Part shown: positions 1-10,482 of the stretch, piece after piece
How positions within the stretch are numbered: the first letter of the stretch is position 1
How the letters are laid out: each line of letters starts with the position of its first letter
Assembly (NCBI GenBank): GCA_015039365.1
Contig: WION01000110.1
Span: forward strand, 62,001-126,000
Direction of reading: 5' to 3'
Origin: Amanita rubescens
Lineage: Eukaryota; Basidiomycota; Agaricomycetes; Agaricales; Amanitaceae
Length of the DNA: 64,000 bases
The notes under the pieces: generated by a model
The model's database searches: none
What the model saw: only the letters and a program-made list of their open reading frames with translations
What the model was told of the DNA's origin: nothing
Translations under genes and position numbers: made by a program

Positions 1-1
1 T

Positions 2-492
2 CCAAGACTTGATGTTACAATCAGATATTCTCTCAGATCTAGAATAGGACAACACATTGATAAAGTTAAATTACTTTATTCAACATTACACAATGCTCAA
101 ATTAATGAAATGTCAAGTCTCATTAAAGAGCAAGGTAATGGTTTTCTGAATTACTTACTCGCACAAGCAATTCCTGCCATTAATATTTCAAGAGATAATA
201 TCAGAGAATATCAATACAAAGATATTCAAAAAGTCAAAATTGCTGATCCCAAATCTTATGAACAATGGGAGATAGCAATGAATGATGAAATGAAATCATT
301 GAATGATAGAAAAATCTGGGAGCTTGCAGAATTACCTCATAATCGTACACCTATTCAATGTAGATGGGTATACGATATTAAATCTGACGGTCGAAAAAAG
401 GCTCGACTTGTCGCCAAAGGATTTTCTCAAAGACCTGGACTTGACTATGATGAAACGTTTTCGCCAGTGGCAAGATATGAAATGATTCGCCT
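2..492 (+). pseudogene. Truncated Ty1/copia reverse transcriptase fragment
   Basis: An open frame runs from base 2 with no start of its own and carries the beginning of a copia-type RT. The visible motifs are [54 protein letters not shown]. These are the standard N-terminal RT blocks of Ty1/copia pol; the active-site YxDD, RNase H and everything downstream are missing. The frame stops being copia-like at about 490, exactly where a TG...CA LTR begins, so the pol was cut by an LTR insertion or rearrangement. The window starts inside the element, so its 5' part cannot be seen. Family assignment is secure; activity is excluded for this copy. Confidence 0.85.
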
Positions 493-1197
493 TGTTGAAC
501 TTATAATATACAATATACATACAGTATATAGTAAATATAAGTGATATCATTAGTTTACACTAACTAATGTAATAACGCTCAGTTACTTACTCGTCTCTCA
601 ACCAATCATAATAGTGGATGATTGAGTGTGAGATAATATATTGACATGAGAATATATTCGACATATTCTCATACTCATCTACCAATCATAATAGTGGATG
701 ATTGATGATGAGAACATATTCTGACATGAGAATATCCTAGCGATATTCTCATGAGATCATCCAATCATAATAGTGGAACTATTGATGATGTGAATATATG
801 TTGACATGAGAATAGAAGACATATATACGTTATGGTTATCAACCTATCACATTGAAGATTGATAATGTGATAAGTCAGTCAATATAATTGATGAGTCAAG
901 TGCTGCGCAAAGCTATGCATTGCTGTACAATAGCTGTGCATTGCTGTGGAATGACGCCTTATGAGTCAAATACCTTTGACTCATACTGATAAGACTCTTT
1001 GTACTTATTTGTAGTTTAGTAGTATATAAACTGTACTCTAATAGCGTCAATCCTTATCCTATTATCCTCTCTACTGTCTACTGTTGAGCCCCAGCTCCAG
1101 TAAGCTCTTAACAACTCCACACCACACTCGGTAAGTGGTACATTCCATGTACTAGACTGCGCTGCTCGCTAGGGACTTGTTACCCCTAGTTTCAACA
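493..1197 (+). repeat. Copia-type LTR (705 bp), 5' LTR followed by a PBS
   Basis: The segment begins tgttgaac and ends tttcaaca. It is nearly identical to the inverted copy at 10639-11344, which defines both ends. It is followed directly by ggttatgggcccc, a copia-type primer-binding site, so this copy acts as a 5' LTR rather than a solo LTR. The left flank (cgcct) has no matching duplicate on the right. It contains repeated 'ccaatcataatagtgga' blocks (about 662-777) and imperfect palindromes around 'gacatgagaatat'. Confidence 0.85.
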
Positions 1198-1210
1198 GGT
1201 TATGGGCCCC
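1198..1210 (+). other. Copia-type primer-binding site (internal tRNA-iMet type)
   Basis: ggttatgggcccc follows the LTR end without a gap. Drosophila copia and relatives prime from a cleaved initiator-tRNA half whose complement looks like this. The same motif lies inside the minus-strand LTR junction near 38277-38289, which supports the reading. Confidence 0.6.
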
Positions 1211-1954
1211 GAAACCAGACGCCTTTGGCGCTATTGGTTGTGAAGCCAAGCGACGCACACTCTCAAGTCATTGACGGAGAGAAAAGGTAAAACAAAGGTA
1301 ACTGGGCGAGGCGCCCAGTGTGGTTTTCATTTTCTTGTTAGATTAGTCACCGCACTTGGCTAACCCTTCTGGGAAGTGAGGGATAGACTCAGAGTCATCT
1401 GCTTACCTGGATTGTATATGCCCGGACCCAGGGCTAAGGGGACCCCGTTAATTACTCAGCGGTCTAAATTACGAGTATCCCTGTACAAGGGACAGTCTTG
1501 GATGACATTAAAAACTGGCCTAGATCGCCTTAAAAATCTCGCAGTGGACCATTACTGCGTCAATAGAAATTGGCTCACTTGTGAAGTGTGAACTTCACCG
1601 GTTATTACCTACCGTATAAAAGGGTGACGTCCCACACTGTATTCCGCTTGGGCAGTGTGATGTGATTGGACGTATTGAACCACGCTATACCATCATCAGG
1701 ATTTTCGATCCTGTAAAATACCTAATATATGTACAAGTAATAATAGATTCTAGTATAAGGGGTGAGATGAGGTCACATTGTGGACCGTACACTCTGCCTA
1801 TCGAGAATGCGCCCTTAGGGACTTCTCTAGATTAGGAATACACTCAGCTGTAACCCAGCGGTGTCTAGATTAATTCTTAATACTTGTACATACACGTCTA
1901 GTGGGGGATTGAGACCCCATAGACCATCTAAGTGATGGACTTATCTCATGTATT
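1211..1954. other. Repeat-derived stretch without a recognisable gene
   Basis: This follows the copia PBS and probably starts as the copia untranslated leader (including an inverted repeat ctgggcg...cgcccag near 1300-1320). I see no protein motif. The stretch tctagtgggggattgagacc near 1899-1918 resembles a polypurine tract followed by an LTR start, so the interval may be an internally deleted copia element. That is an inference only. Confidence 0.35.
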
Positions 1955-2257
1955 CGTTAGGGACAAAGTCTTGTGTTTCGGATGCTATCCAACGTTCTGT
2001 GAGATGATCGAATCTGATGTGCTGTTCCTGAAGATATAGATCTGCGAAGTAATAGTATGATTCGTTCGGAGGTCTAGTTTCTTTTTGTGGTATCCAGAAT
2101 TCTTGTTCTTTAACTGGATTTCCTCCTAAATCTTCCCAGATTCGTTTTGCACCGTTTAGTCTGACGTAGTATCCGTCAAGAACGTAATTCCCTTTACGAT
2201 CTCGTGTGGCTCTATTTGGTGGAGCTCTCCAATCCGTTTTGACAACGTGGCCAGTAA
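1955..2257 (-). pseudogene. Gypsy gag N-terminal remnant (G2-like family)
   Basis: Read on the minus strand this encodes the leader domain seen at the gag N-terminus of the full-length elements at 12.5 and 27.4 kb. Shared blocks are PPNRATR, EFWIPQ, RPPN and an (E/K)RW block. The remnant ends in a stop shortly after FVPNEYMR. Its upstream leader continues on the other side of the short hAT insertion (3488-3571) and joins the LTR at 3572-4024. The reading frame has no AUG, as in the two intact relatives. It is a decayed copy without the rest of gag or pol. Confidence 0.7.
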
Positions 2258-2265
2258 CCTACGGG

Positions 2266-3479
2266 TAGGGATTGGCTTGGGTATACCCCTGGGTATCCAG
2301 GGATGTACCCACACCCGTACCCAATGACATACCCATACCCATAGCCCGGGTACGGGTTTGGATGAGGGTACAGGACAAGCTGACCCGTACCCGCACCCGG
2401 CCTCCTACCCGTACCCGTAACCCGCGGGTTGTAACTGGATAACGCGTGACGCGTAACGCATGACATGCGCGTGGCGATAACTCGACAGTGAAGGGAGCTC
2501 GTTTCTAGAGCTCACCGTAATCGTTTAACGGCATCAAGAACTGTTTCTTCCCATGACGACGATTAGAGCAGGGCGAGGGAGAGAGGAGCACAGAGTGGGA
2601 AAGAGGTGACCGGGAACACAGGCAAGAGGTGGGATCATGCTGTGAACGCAGGCCAGGAGTGTTACTCCCCACAGGACGTGTTGAGAGGGTTCGGATGGGT
2701 GTTTGGGCACGGTCTGGATACCAGGTAAGTCTTGGTACTTTCATCGAGTCGCGTTACTGATTAAGCGACCCACAACAGCATCTGCAGCTATCAAGAGCCA
2801 TTCAATCTCAATCATTCCCATAACGGCGATCATCCGAGGAGAAGGAGGGAGGTGAGAGCAGCTCAGTTGAAGCCTTGAAGGCAAGTCGTTCATTTCATCT
2901 ATGATCTTTCTACTCTCTCCTCGCCGTTTCACTGACTGGTCTTCAACAGATGGTTGTCAGGTGCTCATAATGCTCGCACCAGGGGTCCAGGAGTCGATCG
3001 CAGCGCCAGGCAGTGGGGGGGATTCAGGGCTAGTCGCCGAGGGTGTGGCGACAACAGGGTGGGGTACTGGGGATGACGAGGAGTTGGACGATTCAGGATG
3101 TGACATCATGATGAGGCTTGGCTCTGAGGTGAGCCTTTTGTCAACAGGCCTCTCCTTCGTTTTTGTGCAGCTACCCAGGACTGACTAGTTGTACTAGGAT
3201 ATAGCTAATCGTGGCCGAATCATGATGGATGGCTTGATGGATCACAGTGATTTTGACATGTATATGATACAGACTGTTGTAAATACGCCAGAGCAGTGCC
3301 TGCACCCATCCTATCCCAACATAGGTGTGGGTATAGGCACGGGTATTCCTGCCTTACCCGAACCCATGACAAGGGTACGGGTTTGAGCACGGGTCCACAA
3401 AGTGTAGACCCCCACCCGTACCCTCTACGGGTGCGGGTACTTGACCCGTGCGGGTTTGGCCAACCCGTGCCAATCCCTA
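2266..3479. mobile_element. hAT-C, short non-autonomous hAT element
   Basis: The 1214-bp element has terminal inverted repeats tagggattggc / gccaatcccta and an exact 8-bp target duplication cctacggg (2258-2265 and 3480-3487). Removing it with one duplicate restores a sequence that aligns with the uninterrupted leader of G2 (near 27360-27385), so the borders are backed by an empty-site comparison. Both ends are packed with cccgtaccc/gggtacggg repeats, the subterminal motifs typical of hAT transposase binding. No transposase is encoded; the short open frames inside are not convincing. Confidence 0.88.
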
Positions 3480-3487
3480 CCTACGGG

Positions 3488-4024
3488 CTGGCTTTCCGGA
3501 AGTTCGTCGAAGTGTATGTTATCAAATGCCAATGAATCGATGTTCAGGCTTATTGATAAGTTCGACTTAATTGTTACGAACTCGTTAATCTCAACCTAAG
3601 TTGCAGCGGCAACTCTAGTCACGATTACAAGTCTTAAGTCAAACGTTAAGATTATAAGTTCAATACTAAGTCAAGACGTTGACTTAGTATCTGAGGACGA
3701 TTGTGGTAGATGAGTTAAGAGTAAAGTTATATTGCCAGACGACAATAAACAGCTAAGTCGAACTTAGGGTTCGACTCTAGAATACAAGTGGTACTTATAC
3801 TAGCGAGTACAATGAGACGTACTAATTAATGTATAAAGGTAAGTACGAAAGTAAGTACAAGGACGGCGTCATATGTGGAATAAGGGGAGTGGCATAGAAG
3901 TAAACAAGTTAGTCCGTACGAATCGAGCATAAAGGGTGAGACGGATAAGGTATGCATAAAGAAAAATAGACATGTCCGACGTGTCATGTAAGCATAATGT
4001 GGGAGTCCGTACCGTGTTGTAACA
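3488..4024 (-). repeat. Gypsy leader, PBS and LTR remnant (G2-like), minus strand
   Basis: The LTR spans 3572-4024 (453 bp). On the minus strand it starts like the G2 LTR (cacggtacggactcc, tgacacgtcggacatg) and ends gtaaca. It is followed by attaagtcgaacttat, the same self-complementary PBS as in G2; the matching copy inside the LTR lies near 3752-3767. The leader continues to 3488, then is interrupted by hAT-C. The left flank carries internal sequence, so this is a 5' LTR of a decayed element, not a solo LTR. Confidence 0.75.
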
Positions 4025-4437
4025 ATATCGCAATAGGTAAGCTATTGCACCTGCTCATGCTGTGGACACGCTCTCGCGTAGACCTGTCTTCTTCGTCAGG
4101 GCACATCCTTAATCGATTGCGTGTACCACCCACAATGAGGTGTCAGCACATCGTTTATACTAGAAGTTGCTATTTACGAGCCATATTGTATTATAAAGCC
4201 TCTAAGGGGCTTATTATGGTATAGCGTGCAATAATACCCCAGTCACATCATGGTGCGCAAGCACGAAAACACCATGGGGGCCGACGTTGCCATGCCAGCG
4301 TCGAGAAACATAGGTAATACCCTTATCCCTGGGTGTCTAGGAGATCCCCCTAAAGCCCTAGGGTCCGGGTGCATGTCATTAGCGCATATGCCATATCAAG
4401 GATCAGTGGTATCAAGATGATAAGACCATATCAGGCT
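4025..4437. repeat. Copia-X fragments flanking the hAT-A left end
   Basis: Bases 4025-4100 are an inverted copy (about 76 bp, a few mismatches) of 38288-38363, the LTR end of a copia element at the other side of hAT-A. Bases 4101-4429 continue, in minus orientation, the copia-X internal region that breaks off at 38194, as expected if hAT-A landed inside copia-X. No intact gene is present. The final 8 bases (atcaggct, 4430-4437) are the hAT-A target duplication. Confidence 0.55.
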
Positions 4438-5807
4438 TAGTGTTTTAAAGTCCAGTTCAGTCCGGTCTTTTTTCCATTTTTGGAAAGACTGGACCAAGAC
4501 CGGTCTTTTGAATTTTGAGATTTGGAAAGACTGGACTGAAACTGGAAAAAACCGGTCTTGCGGTCTTGCAAGTGAGTTGGCAACCGGTTGCAACTGGTTT
4601 TCACCCTCGACACTTATGTAATAGTGAAAAAATTGAACTTTGTTAAAAATATAAGTACATAACATTCTAAAGTGAGAAAAAGTGATGTTGTGGGCATTAG
4701 ATACTATGTTATTCTTCAAGATCTGACTATTGCTACACTAATGCAAGGTGTTGAATGGGTGGATGCGTTGAAACGATCAGAAGAAGGCCGATGCGGAAGC
4801 GTTCGGCCAAAGGGGCTTCGGAGGTCAGTCCTGGGGGTGCCTCAGAGGCAGAGAGAGTGCCGAAGACGAAGGTGAACGAGTGGAAGGTGTCCGAAGCACC
4901 GAGGAACGAAGGGAACGGAAGGAATCGAACTCGGAACGAAGCTGGGGTGATAATTCGCTAACTACAACTACGTACACAATGGTATATATACTACGGAGGC
5001 ACGAGGTGACCATGTGATGAATCCTGCACCGAGTCCGAGGCCTGTGCATGCGTCCGAACACAAACGATCATCCTCCAGGGTCGAGCATAGGCTCGGAGTG
5101 CTTCGGGGAGCTTCGGAAGGATTCGGAGATCGGTTCCAACGTAGCCAGAATCGGCTCGTTACACCTCCTGGGTACTTTTAATACTGACCTCCTGGTCAGG
5201 TCGGAGAGGTCGGATGGTGATAGAAAGTAGAAGGGAAGTGGTGGGTGGGTTCTTCTCATCTCGCTTTCTTCGATCATGCAGGCGGTCAAGGCAGCAGTTG
5301 GAATTTCGGCAGAATCAGGTCTCGGAATGGCAGCTGTTGGGATGCCAGATGGCTCGGAAATGATAAAGACTTCGGCGATGGGGTCGCCGAGGGTTTCCGG
5401 GGTGGCAGAAATTGGCGCAGCAGTGGTGGGGTCATCAGAAGCCTCGGAGGTCTCGGTGGTATCATGCGTTGTAGTGGTGGGAGCGTCGGAGGGTCTGGGG
5501 GGTTCAGAGGGTTCAGAGGGGGTGGTATTAGGGAGCGTGGGTTGATTAGGGATCGTGGTGCTAATGTGTATGTGCGTCGGAGTCGTATGTATGTTTTGCA
5601 GTTCTTCAGTATTGACAGGCTCGGCGGTATGCGTTCCGGAGTGGTCTAGAGCTTCCAGGAAGTAGTTGGAGGACACAAATGGCTTCGGAGCGGTCGGCTG
5701 TGTGTACCTCAGCAGCCATACATCAATGCGTTCTTTGAACCATTGTCCGAAGTGGCGGTATTGGAATGCATTCGGTTCATTGCCATCCAAAATTTGAATC
5801 CGTCCGT

Positions 5808-6204
5808 TGAAACGATCAGAAGAAGGCCGATGCGGAAGTGCGTTCGGCCAAAGGGGCTTCGGAGGTCAGTCCTGGGGGTGCCTCGGAGGCAGAGAGGGTG
5901 CCGAATGCGAAGGTGAACGAGTGGAAGGTGTCCGAAGCACCGAGGAACGAAGGGAACGAAAGGAATCGAACTCGGAGCAGTAATGGGGTGATAATTCGCT
6001 AACTACAACTACGTACACAATGGTATATATACTACGGAGGCACGAGGTGACCATGTGACAATTCCTGCACCGAGTCCGAGGCCTGTGCATGCGTCCGAAC
6101 ACAAACGATCATCCTCCGGGGTCAAGCATAGGCTCGGAGTGCTTCGGGGAGCTTTGGAAGGTTTCGGAGATCGGTTCCAACATAGCCGGAATCGGCTCGT
6201 TACA
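5808..6204 (-). repeat. Solo LTR of the gag-only family
   Basis: A 397-bp LTR, tgaaacg...gttaca on the plus strand, sits inside the gag of copy 1. It is flanked by a 4-bp duplication ccgt (5804-5807, 6205-6208). Copies 2 and 3 provide the empty site (aatccgtccgtcgac), confirming insertion followed by LTR-LTR recombination. Confidence 0.85.
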
Positions 6205-6755
6205 CCGTCGACTATTTTGATCTTCCCTTGCCTTGCATATTCATCCCTGATATGGCACCAGGCCGTCCGATGATTGATATCTCCGCAGAAAATGCATCCA
6301 CTAAGGAGATGGGTGGAAGCTGTGCTCGGAGCGAAGGCAGTGCTCAGAGGGGGAGTAGGGGTAGGTGTCGGAGGCATTGGAAGCGTCGGAGCTTGTGGGG
6401 TGGTTGCGATGAGCAAGGCTATAGCAGACCTTGAGCTGATAATGAATTGCGCGGTGAAACGATCAGAAGAAGGCCGATGCGGAAGTGCGTTCGGCCAAAG
6501 GGGCTTCGGAGGTCAGTCCTGGGGGTGCCTCGGGTGCAGAGAGGGTGCCGAAGACGAAGGTGAACGAGTGGAAGGTGTCCGAAGCACCGAGGAACGAAGG
6601 GAACGAAAGGAATCGAACTCGGAGCAGTAATGGGGTGATAATTCGCTAAGTACAACTACGTACACAATGGTATATATACTACGGAGGCACGAGGTGACCA
6701 TGTGACAAATCCTGCACCAAGTCCGAGGCCTGTACATGCGTCCGAACACAAACGA

Positions 6756-8297
6756 TCATCCTCCGGGATCGAGCATAGGCTCGGAGTGCTTCGGGGAGCT
6801 TCGGAAGGCTTCGGAGATCGGTTCCAACGTAGCCGGAATCGGCTCGTTACACCTCCTGGGTACTTTTAATACTGACCTCCTGGTCAGGTCTGGGAGATCG
6901 GATGGTGATAGGAAGTAGAAGGGAAGTGGTGGGTGGGTTCTTCTCATCTCGCTTTCTTCAATTGTGCAGGCGGTCAGGGCGGCGGTCGGAATTTCGGCGG
7001 AATCAGGTCTCGGAATGGCAGCTGTTGGGATGCCAGATGGCTCGGAAATGATAAAGACTTCGGCGATGGGGTCGCCGAGGGTTTCCGGGGTGGCAGAAAT
7101 TGGCGTAGCAGTGGTGGGGTCATCAGGAGCCTCGGAGGTCTCGGCAGTATCATGCGTTGTAGTGGTAGGAGCGTCGGAGGGTCTGGAGGGTTCAGAGGGT
7201 TCGGAGGGGGTGGTATTAGGGAGCGTGGATTGATTAGGGATCGTGGTGCTAATGTGTATGTGCGTCGGAGTCGTATGTACGTTTTGCAGTGCTTCAGTAT
7301 TGACAGGCTCGGTGGTATGCGTTCCGGAGTGGTCTAGAGCTTCCAGGAAGTAGTTGGAGGACACAAATGGCTTCGGAGCGGTCGGCTGTGTGTACCTCAG
7401 CAGCCATACATCGATGCGTTCTTTGAACCATTGTCCGAAGTGGCGGTATTGGAATGCATTCGGTTCGTTGCCGTCCAAAAATTGAATCCGTCCGTCGACT
7501 ATTTTGATCTTCCCTTGCCTTGCATATTCATCCCTGATATGGCACCAGGCTGTCCGATGATTGATATCTCCGCAGAAAATGCATCCGCTAAGGAGATGGG
7601 TGGAAGCTGTGCTCGGAGCGAAGGCAGTGCTCGGAGGGGGAGTAGGGATAGGTGTCGGAGGCGTTGGAAGCGTCGGAGCTTGTGGGGTGGTCGCGGCGAG
7701 CAAGGCTATAGCAGACCTTGAGCTGATAATGAATTGTGCGGCACTATTCATGTCCTTTAGATCATAGCCGTCATCGGGGTGGACGTCCGGGTACTTGATT
7801 GTGAGCCGAGTAGTGATATCGGGTCGGAGATCCGGAGGGAATGCGGACATGTACATGATGCTTGCCTCACGGCGTGTCATGCGGCGCTTTCCGATGAGGT
7901 ATTGAGCTGTTCCGGAAAATTCCCTGTGATACTCAGCGAGGGCTGTCTCCGATGCAACATTTTGCACTGAGAAGCGGCCGGAAATGGCGTGTAGTGCTGC
8001 AATAGTGTGGCGGCGATCGGGCTGTGCCTCGGGGTAGATCTCGGAAATCGCTTTCTTAAACGCATCCCAGGTTTTCGGATCCGATAGGGTGTCTCGAGCG
8101 GCTCTCCAGATCTCGGAAGATTTCTCATCAGTATAGTAGACGGCCCATTTGATCAGTTCGGCATCTCCGGAGCGTTGTCTATCCTCACAGATCATCTCGA
8201 TATCTTCGAGGTATCTCTCAAGGCCAGCGGCAGTGCCTCGGAAGCAGGGTGCCTCCTTGTTCGTTCGGATGGGCATGCGGCGGTTTGGTTCGGTCAT
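6756..8297 (-). CDS. Gag protein of the gag-only element (copy 2)
   Basis: A 513-residue open frame with ATG at 8297 (MTEPNRRMPIRTNKEAP). Residues about 15-190 form a retrotransposon-gag (capsid-like) domain with LERYLEDIEMIC, WRAARDTL, AISEIYPEAQ and YHREFSGTAQYLIG. A CX2CX4HX4C zinc knuckle (CIFCGDINHRTAWC) follows at about residue 245. The C-terminal half is rich in Pro, Thr and Ser and has no catalytic motif. The last ~31 residues are encoded inside the 3' LTR. The product should form particles and bind RNA; reverse transcriptase and integrase must come from another element. Confidence 0.85.
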   Translation of the reverse strand: MTEPNRRMPIRTNKEAPCFRGTAAGLERYLEDIEMICEDRQRSGDAELIKWAVYYTDEKSSEIWRAARDTLSDPKTWDAFKKAISEIYPEAQPDRRHTIAALHAISGRFSVQNVASETALAEYHREFSGTAQYLIGKRRMTRREASIMYMSAFPPDLRPDITTRLTIKYPDVHPDDGYDLKDMNSAAQFIISSRSAIALLAATTPQAPTLPTPPTPIPTPPPSTAFAPSTASTHLLSGCIFCGDINHRTAWCHIRDEYARQGKIKIVDGRIQFLDGNEPNAFQYRHFGQWFKERIDVWLLRYTQPTAPKPFVSSNYFLEALDHSGTHTTEPVNTEALQNVHTTPTHIHISTTIPNQSTLPNTTPSEPSEPSRPSDAPTTTTHDTAETSEAPDDPTTATPISATPETLGDPIAEVFIISEPSGIPTAAIPRPDSAEIPTAALTACTIEESEMRRTHPPLPFYFLSPSDLPDLTRRSVLKVPRRCNEPIPATLEPISEAFRSSPKHSEPMLDPGG

Positions 8298-8654
8298 GAT
8301 GTTACTGGTAGGCCGAAGCGAAGCGAGCTATTCTGATGGAAGGGAGGCTAAGGGATCCAGGGGCAAAAGCTATTGATCGATCGGAGCTGGATCGGGAGTG
8401 GCGGCACGTGTGGGTGTTATTCGGCTGATGCTGTGCTGGTGCTGTGGGGCCAAGTGGTGAAGGCTACTGCAGTGTAAAGAGCGGGGAGGGTATAATTGAA
8501 GAAAGGTCGGCGGGGTATGGTCTCTGAGCTATGGGGAGGCCGGCAGAGTGCTTGGAGTGGCTCGGAGGAGATTCCAAGTGACACCGGAACTTGTCCGATG
8601 CTTTCTGTGCAGCGGTTGGGTGAAAGGAATGACCGACGGACTGACCTAAGAGCC

Positions 8655-8671
8655 CCTCGCGGTGGGCTCCA
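8655..8671 (-). other. tRNA-type primer-binding site of copy 2
   Basis: On the minus strand tggagcccaccgcgagg starts two bases after the 5' LTR end. It begins with TGG, as expected for the complement of a tRNA ending in CCA. The same site occurs in copies 1 and 3. I do not assign the tRNA. Confidence 0.55.
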
Positions 8672-10426
8672 GTTGAAACGATCAGAAGAAGGCCGATGCG
8701 GAAGTGCGTTCGGCCAAAGGGGCTTCGGAGGTCAGTCCTGGGGGTGCCTCGGGTGCAGAGAGGGTGCCGAAGACGAAGGTGAACGAGTGGAAGGTGTCCG
8801 AAGCACCGAGGAACGAAGGGAACGAAAGGAATCGAACTCGGAGCAGTAATGGGGTGATAATTCGCTAAGTACAACTACGTACACAATGGTATATATACTA
8901 CGGAGGCACGAGGTGACCATGTGACAAATCCTGCACCAAGTCCGAGGCCTGTACATGCGTCCGAACACAAACGATCATCCTCCGGGATCGAGCATAGGCT
9001 CGGAGTGCTTCGGGGAGCTTCGGAAGGCTTCGGAGATCGGTTCCAACGTAGCCGGAATCGGCTCGTTACAGCGGCACTATTCATGTCCTTTAGATCATAG
9101 CCGTCATCGGGGTGGACGTCCGGGTACTTGGTTGTGAGCCGAGTAGTGATATCGGGTCGGAGCTCGGGAGGGAATGCGGACATGTACATGATGCTTGCCT
9201 CACGGCGTGTCATGCGGTGCTTTCCGATGAGGTATTGAGCTGTTCCAGAAAATTCCCTGTGATACTCAGCAAGGGCTGTCTTGGATGTGACATTTTGCGC
9301 TGAGAAGCGGCCGGAAATGGCGTGTAGTGCTGCAATAGTGTGGCGGCGATCGGGCTGTGCCTCGGGGTAGATCTCGGAAATCGCTTTCTTAAACGCGTCC
9401 CAGGTTTTCGGATCCGATAGGGTGTCTCGAGCGGCTCTCCAGATCTCGGAAGATTTCTCATCGGTATAGTAGACAGCCCATTTGATCAGTTCGGCATCTC
9501 CAGAGCGTTGTCTATCCTCGCAGATCATCCCGATATCTTCGAGGTATCTCTCGAGGCCAGCGGCAGTGCCTCGGAAGCAGGGTGCCTCCTTGTTCGTTCG
9601 GATGGGCATGCGGCGGCTTGGCCCGGCCATGATGTTACTGGCAGGCCGAAGCGAAGCGAGCTGTCCTGATGGAAAGCGAGGTGGATTAAGCAAGGGGCTT
9701 CAGGGACGAAAGCTATTGATTGATCGGAGCTGGATCGGGAGTAGTGGAACGTGTGGGTGTTGTTCGGCTGATGCTGTGTCAGTGCTGTGGGGCCGAGTGG
9801 TGAAGGCTACTGCAGTGTAAAGAGCGGGGAGGGTATAATTGAAGAAAGGTCAGCAGGGTATGGTCTCTGAGCTATGGGAGGGCCGGCAGAGTGCTTGGAG
9901 TGGCTCGGAGCAGATTCCAAGTGACACCGGAACTTGTCCGATGCTTTCTGTGCAGCAGTTGGGTGAAAGGAATGACCGACGGACTGACCTAAGAGCCCCT
10001 CGCGGTGGGCTCCAGTTGAAACGATCAGAAGAAGGCCGATGCGGAAGTGCGTTCGGCCAAAGGGGCTTCGGAGGTCAGTCCTGGGGGTGCCTCAGAGGCA
10101 GAGAGAGTGCCGAAGACGAAGGTGAACGAGTGGAAGGTGTCCGAAGCACCGAGGAATGAAGGGAACGGAAGGAATCGAACTCGGAACGAAGCTGGGGTGA
10201 TAATTCGCTAACTACAACTACGTACACAATGGTATATATACTACGGAGGCACGAGGTGACCATGTGATGAATCCTGCACCGAGTCCGAGGCCTGTGCATG
10301 CGTCCAAACACAAACGATCATCCTCCAGGGTCGAGCATAGGCTCGGAGTGCTTCGGGGAGCTTCGGAAGGATTCGGAGATCAGTTCCAACGTAGCCAGAA
10401 TCGGCTCGTTACAGCGTAAATGGGTG

Positions 10427-10482
10427 CTTGGATGACGTTACTAAAATTAGAATTGTTTCTAATTTTAGCAATGTCATCCAAG
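10427..10482. repeat. Near-perfect 56-bp hairpin inside hAT-A
   Basis: cttggatgac...gtcatccaag with the inner stem ctaaaattaga / tctaattttag and a short aattgtt loop. A diverged relative lies near 37905-37953 at the other side of the same element (aatgacatt...aatgtcat, followed by the same 'ggccaatccacccctc'). The two are internal repeats of hAT-A. Confidence 0.7.

Larger units (their letters stand above)
6455..9070 (-). mobile_element. Gag-only LTR retrotransposon, copy 2 (complete)
   Basis: A 2616-bp element with LTRs 6455-6851 and 8674-9070 that read identically (shared variants gcctcgggtgcag, ctaagtacaac, gtacatgcg). The target duplication is gcgg (6451-6454, 9071-9074), and copy 3 gives the empty site attgcgcggcactatt. 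The coding strand is minus, so the 5' LTR is on the right. A tRNA-type PBS starts two bases inside it. Only gag is encoded. Confidence 0.9.
5068..9630 (-). pseudogene. gag of copy 1, split in three by nested insertions
   Basis: The frame starts with ATG at 9630 (MAGPSRRMPIRTNKEAP) and runs to about 9071, where copy 2 is inserted. It resumes at 6454 and runs to about 6205, where the solo LTR sits, then continues from 5807 into the 3' LTR to a stop at 5068. The retrotransposon-gag region (LERYLED, IYPEAQPDRRHTI, TRREASIMYMSAFPP), the zinc knuckle CIFCGDINHRTAWC and the Pro/Ser/Thr-rich tail are all recognisable. Without the insertions the frame matches copies 2 and 3. Confidence 0.8.
4769..10413 (-). 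mobile_element. Gag-only LTR retrotransposon, copy 1 (interrupted)
   Basis: LTRs lie at 4769-5163 and 10017-10413 and share private variants (ggattcggag, gccagaatcgg, tgatgaatcc), so they belong together. The 4-bp duplication gcgt flanks the element (4765-4768, 10414-10417). The minus-strand internal region codes for gag only; no protease, RT, RNase H or integrase is present. It is interrupted by a solo LTR of its own family (5808-6204) and by a complete second copy (6455-9070). The layout fits the described 'TR-GAG' class of non-autonomous elements. Confidence 0.88.

Noticed and set aside
2901..3188. Host gene within the short hAT element
   Set aside because: The frame lies wholly between the terminal repeats, has no domain, and matches nothing I recognise.
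4825..5061. 78-codon frame repeated in every gag-only LTR
   Set aside because: No start context or motif; it recurs only because the LTR recurs, and it crosses promoter-like sequence.
5245..5649. Gly-rich plus-strand open frames opposite the gag-only elements (also near 6933 and 20258)
   Set aside because: They are antisense shadows of the Pro/Ser/Thr-rich Gag tail and repeat in every copy.
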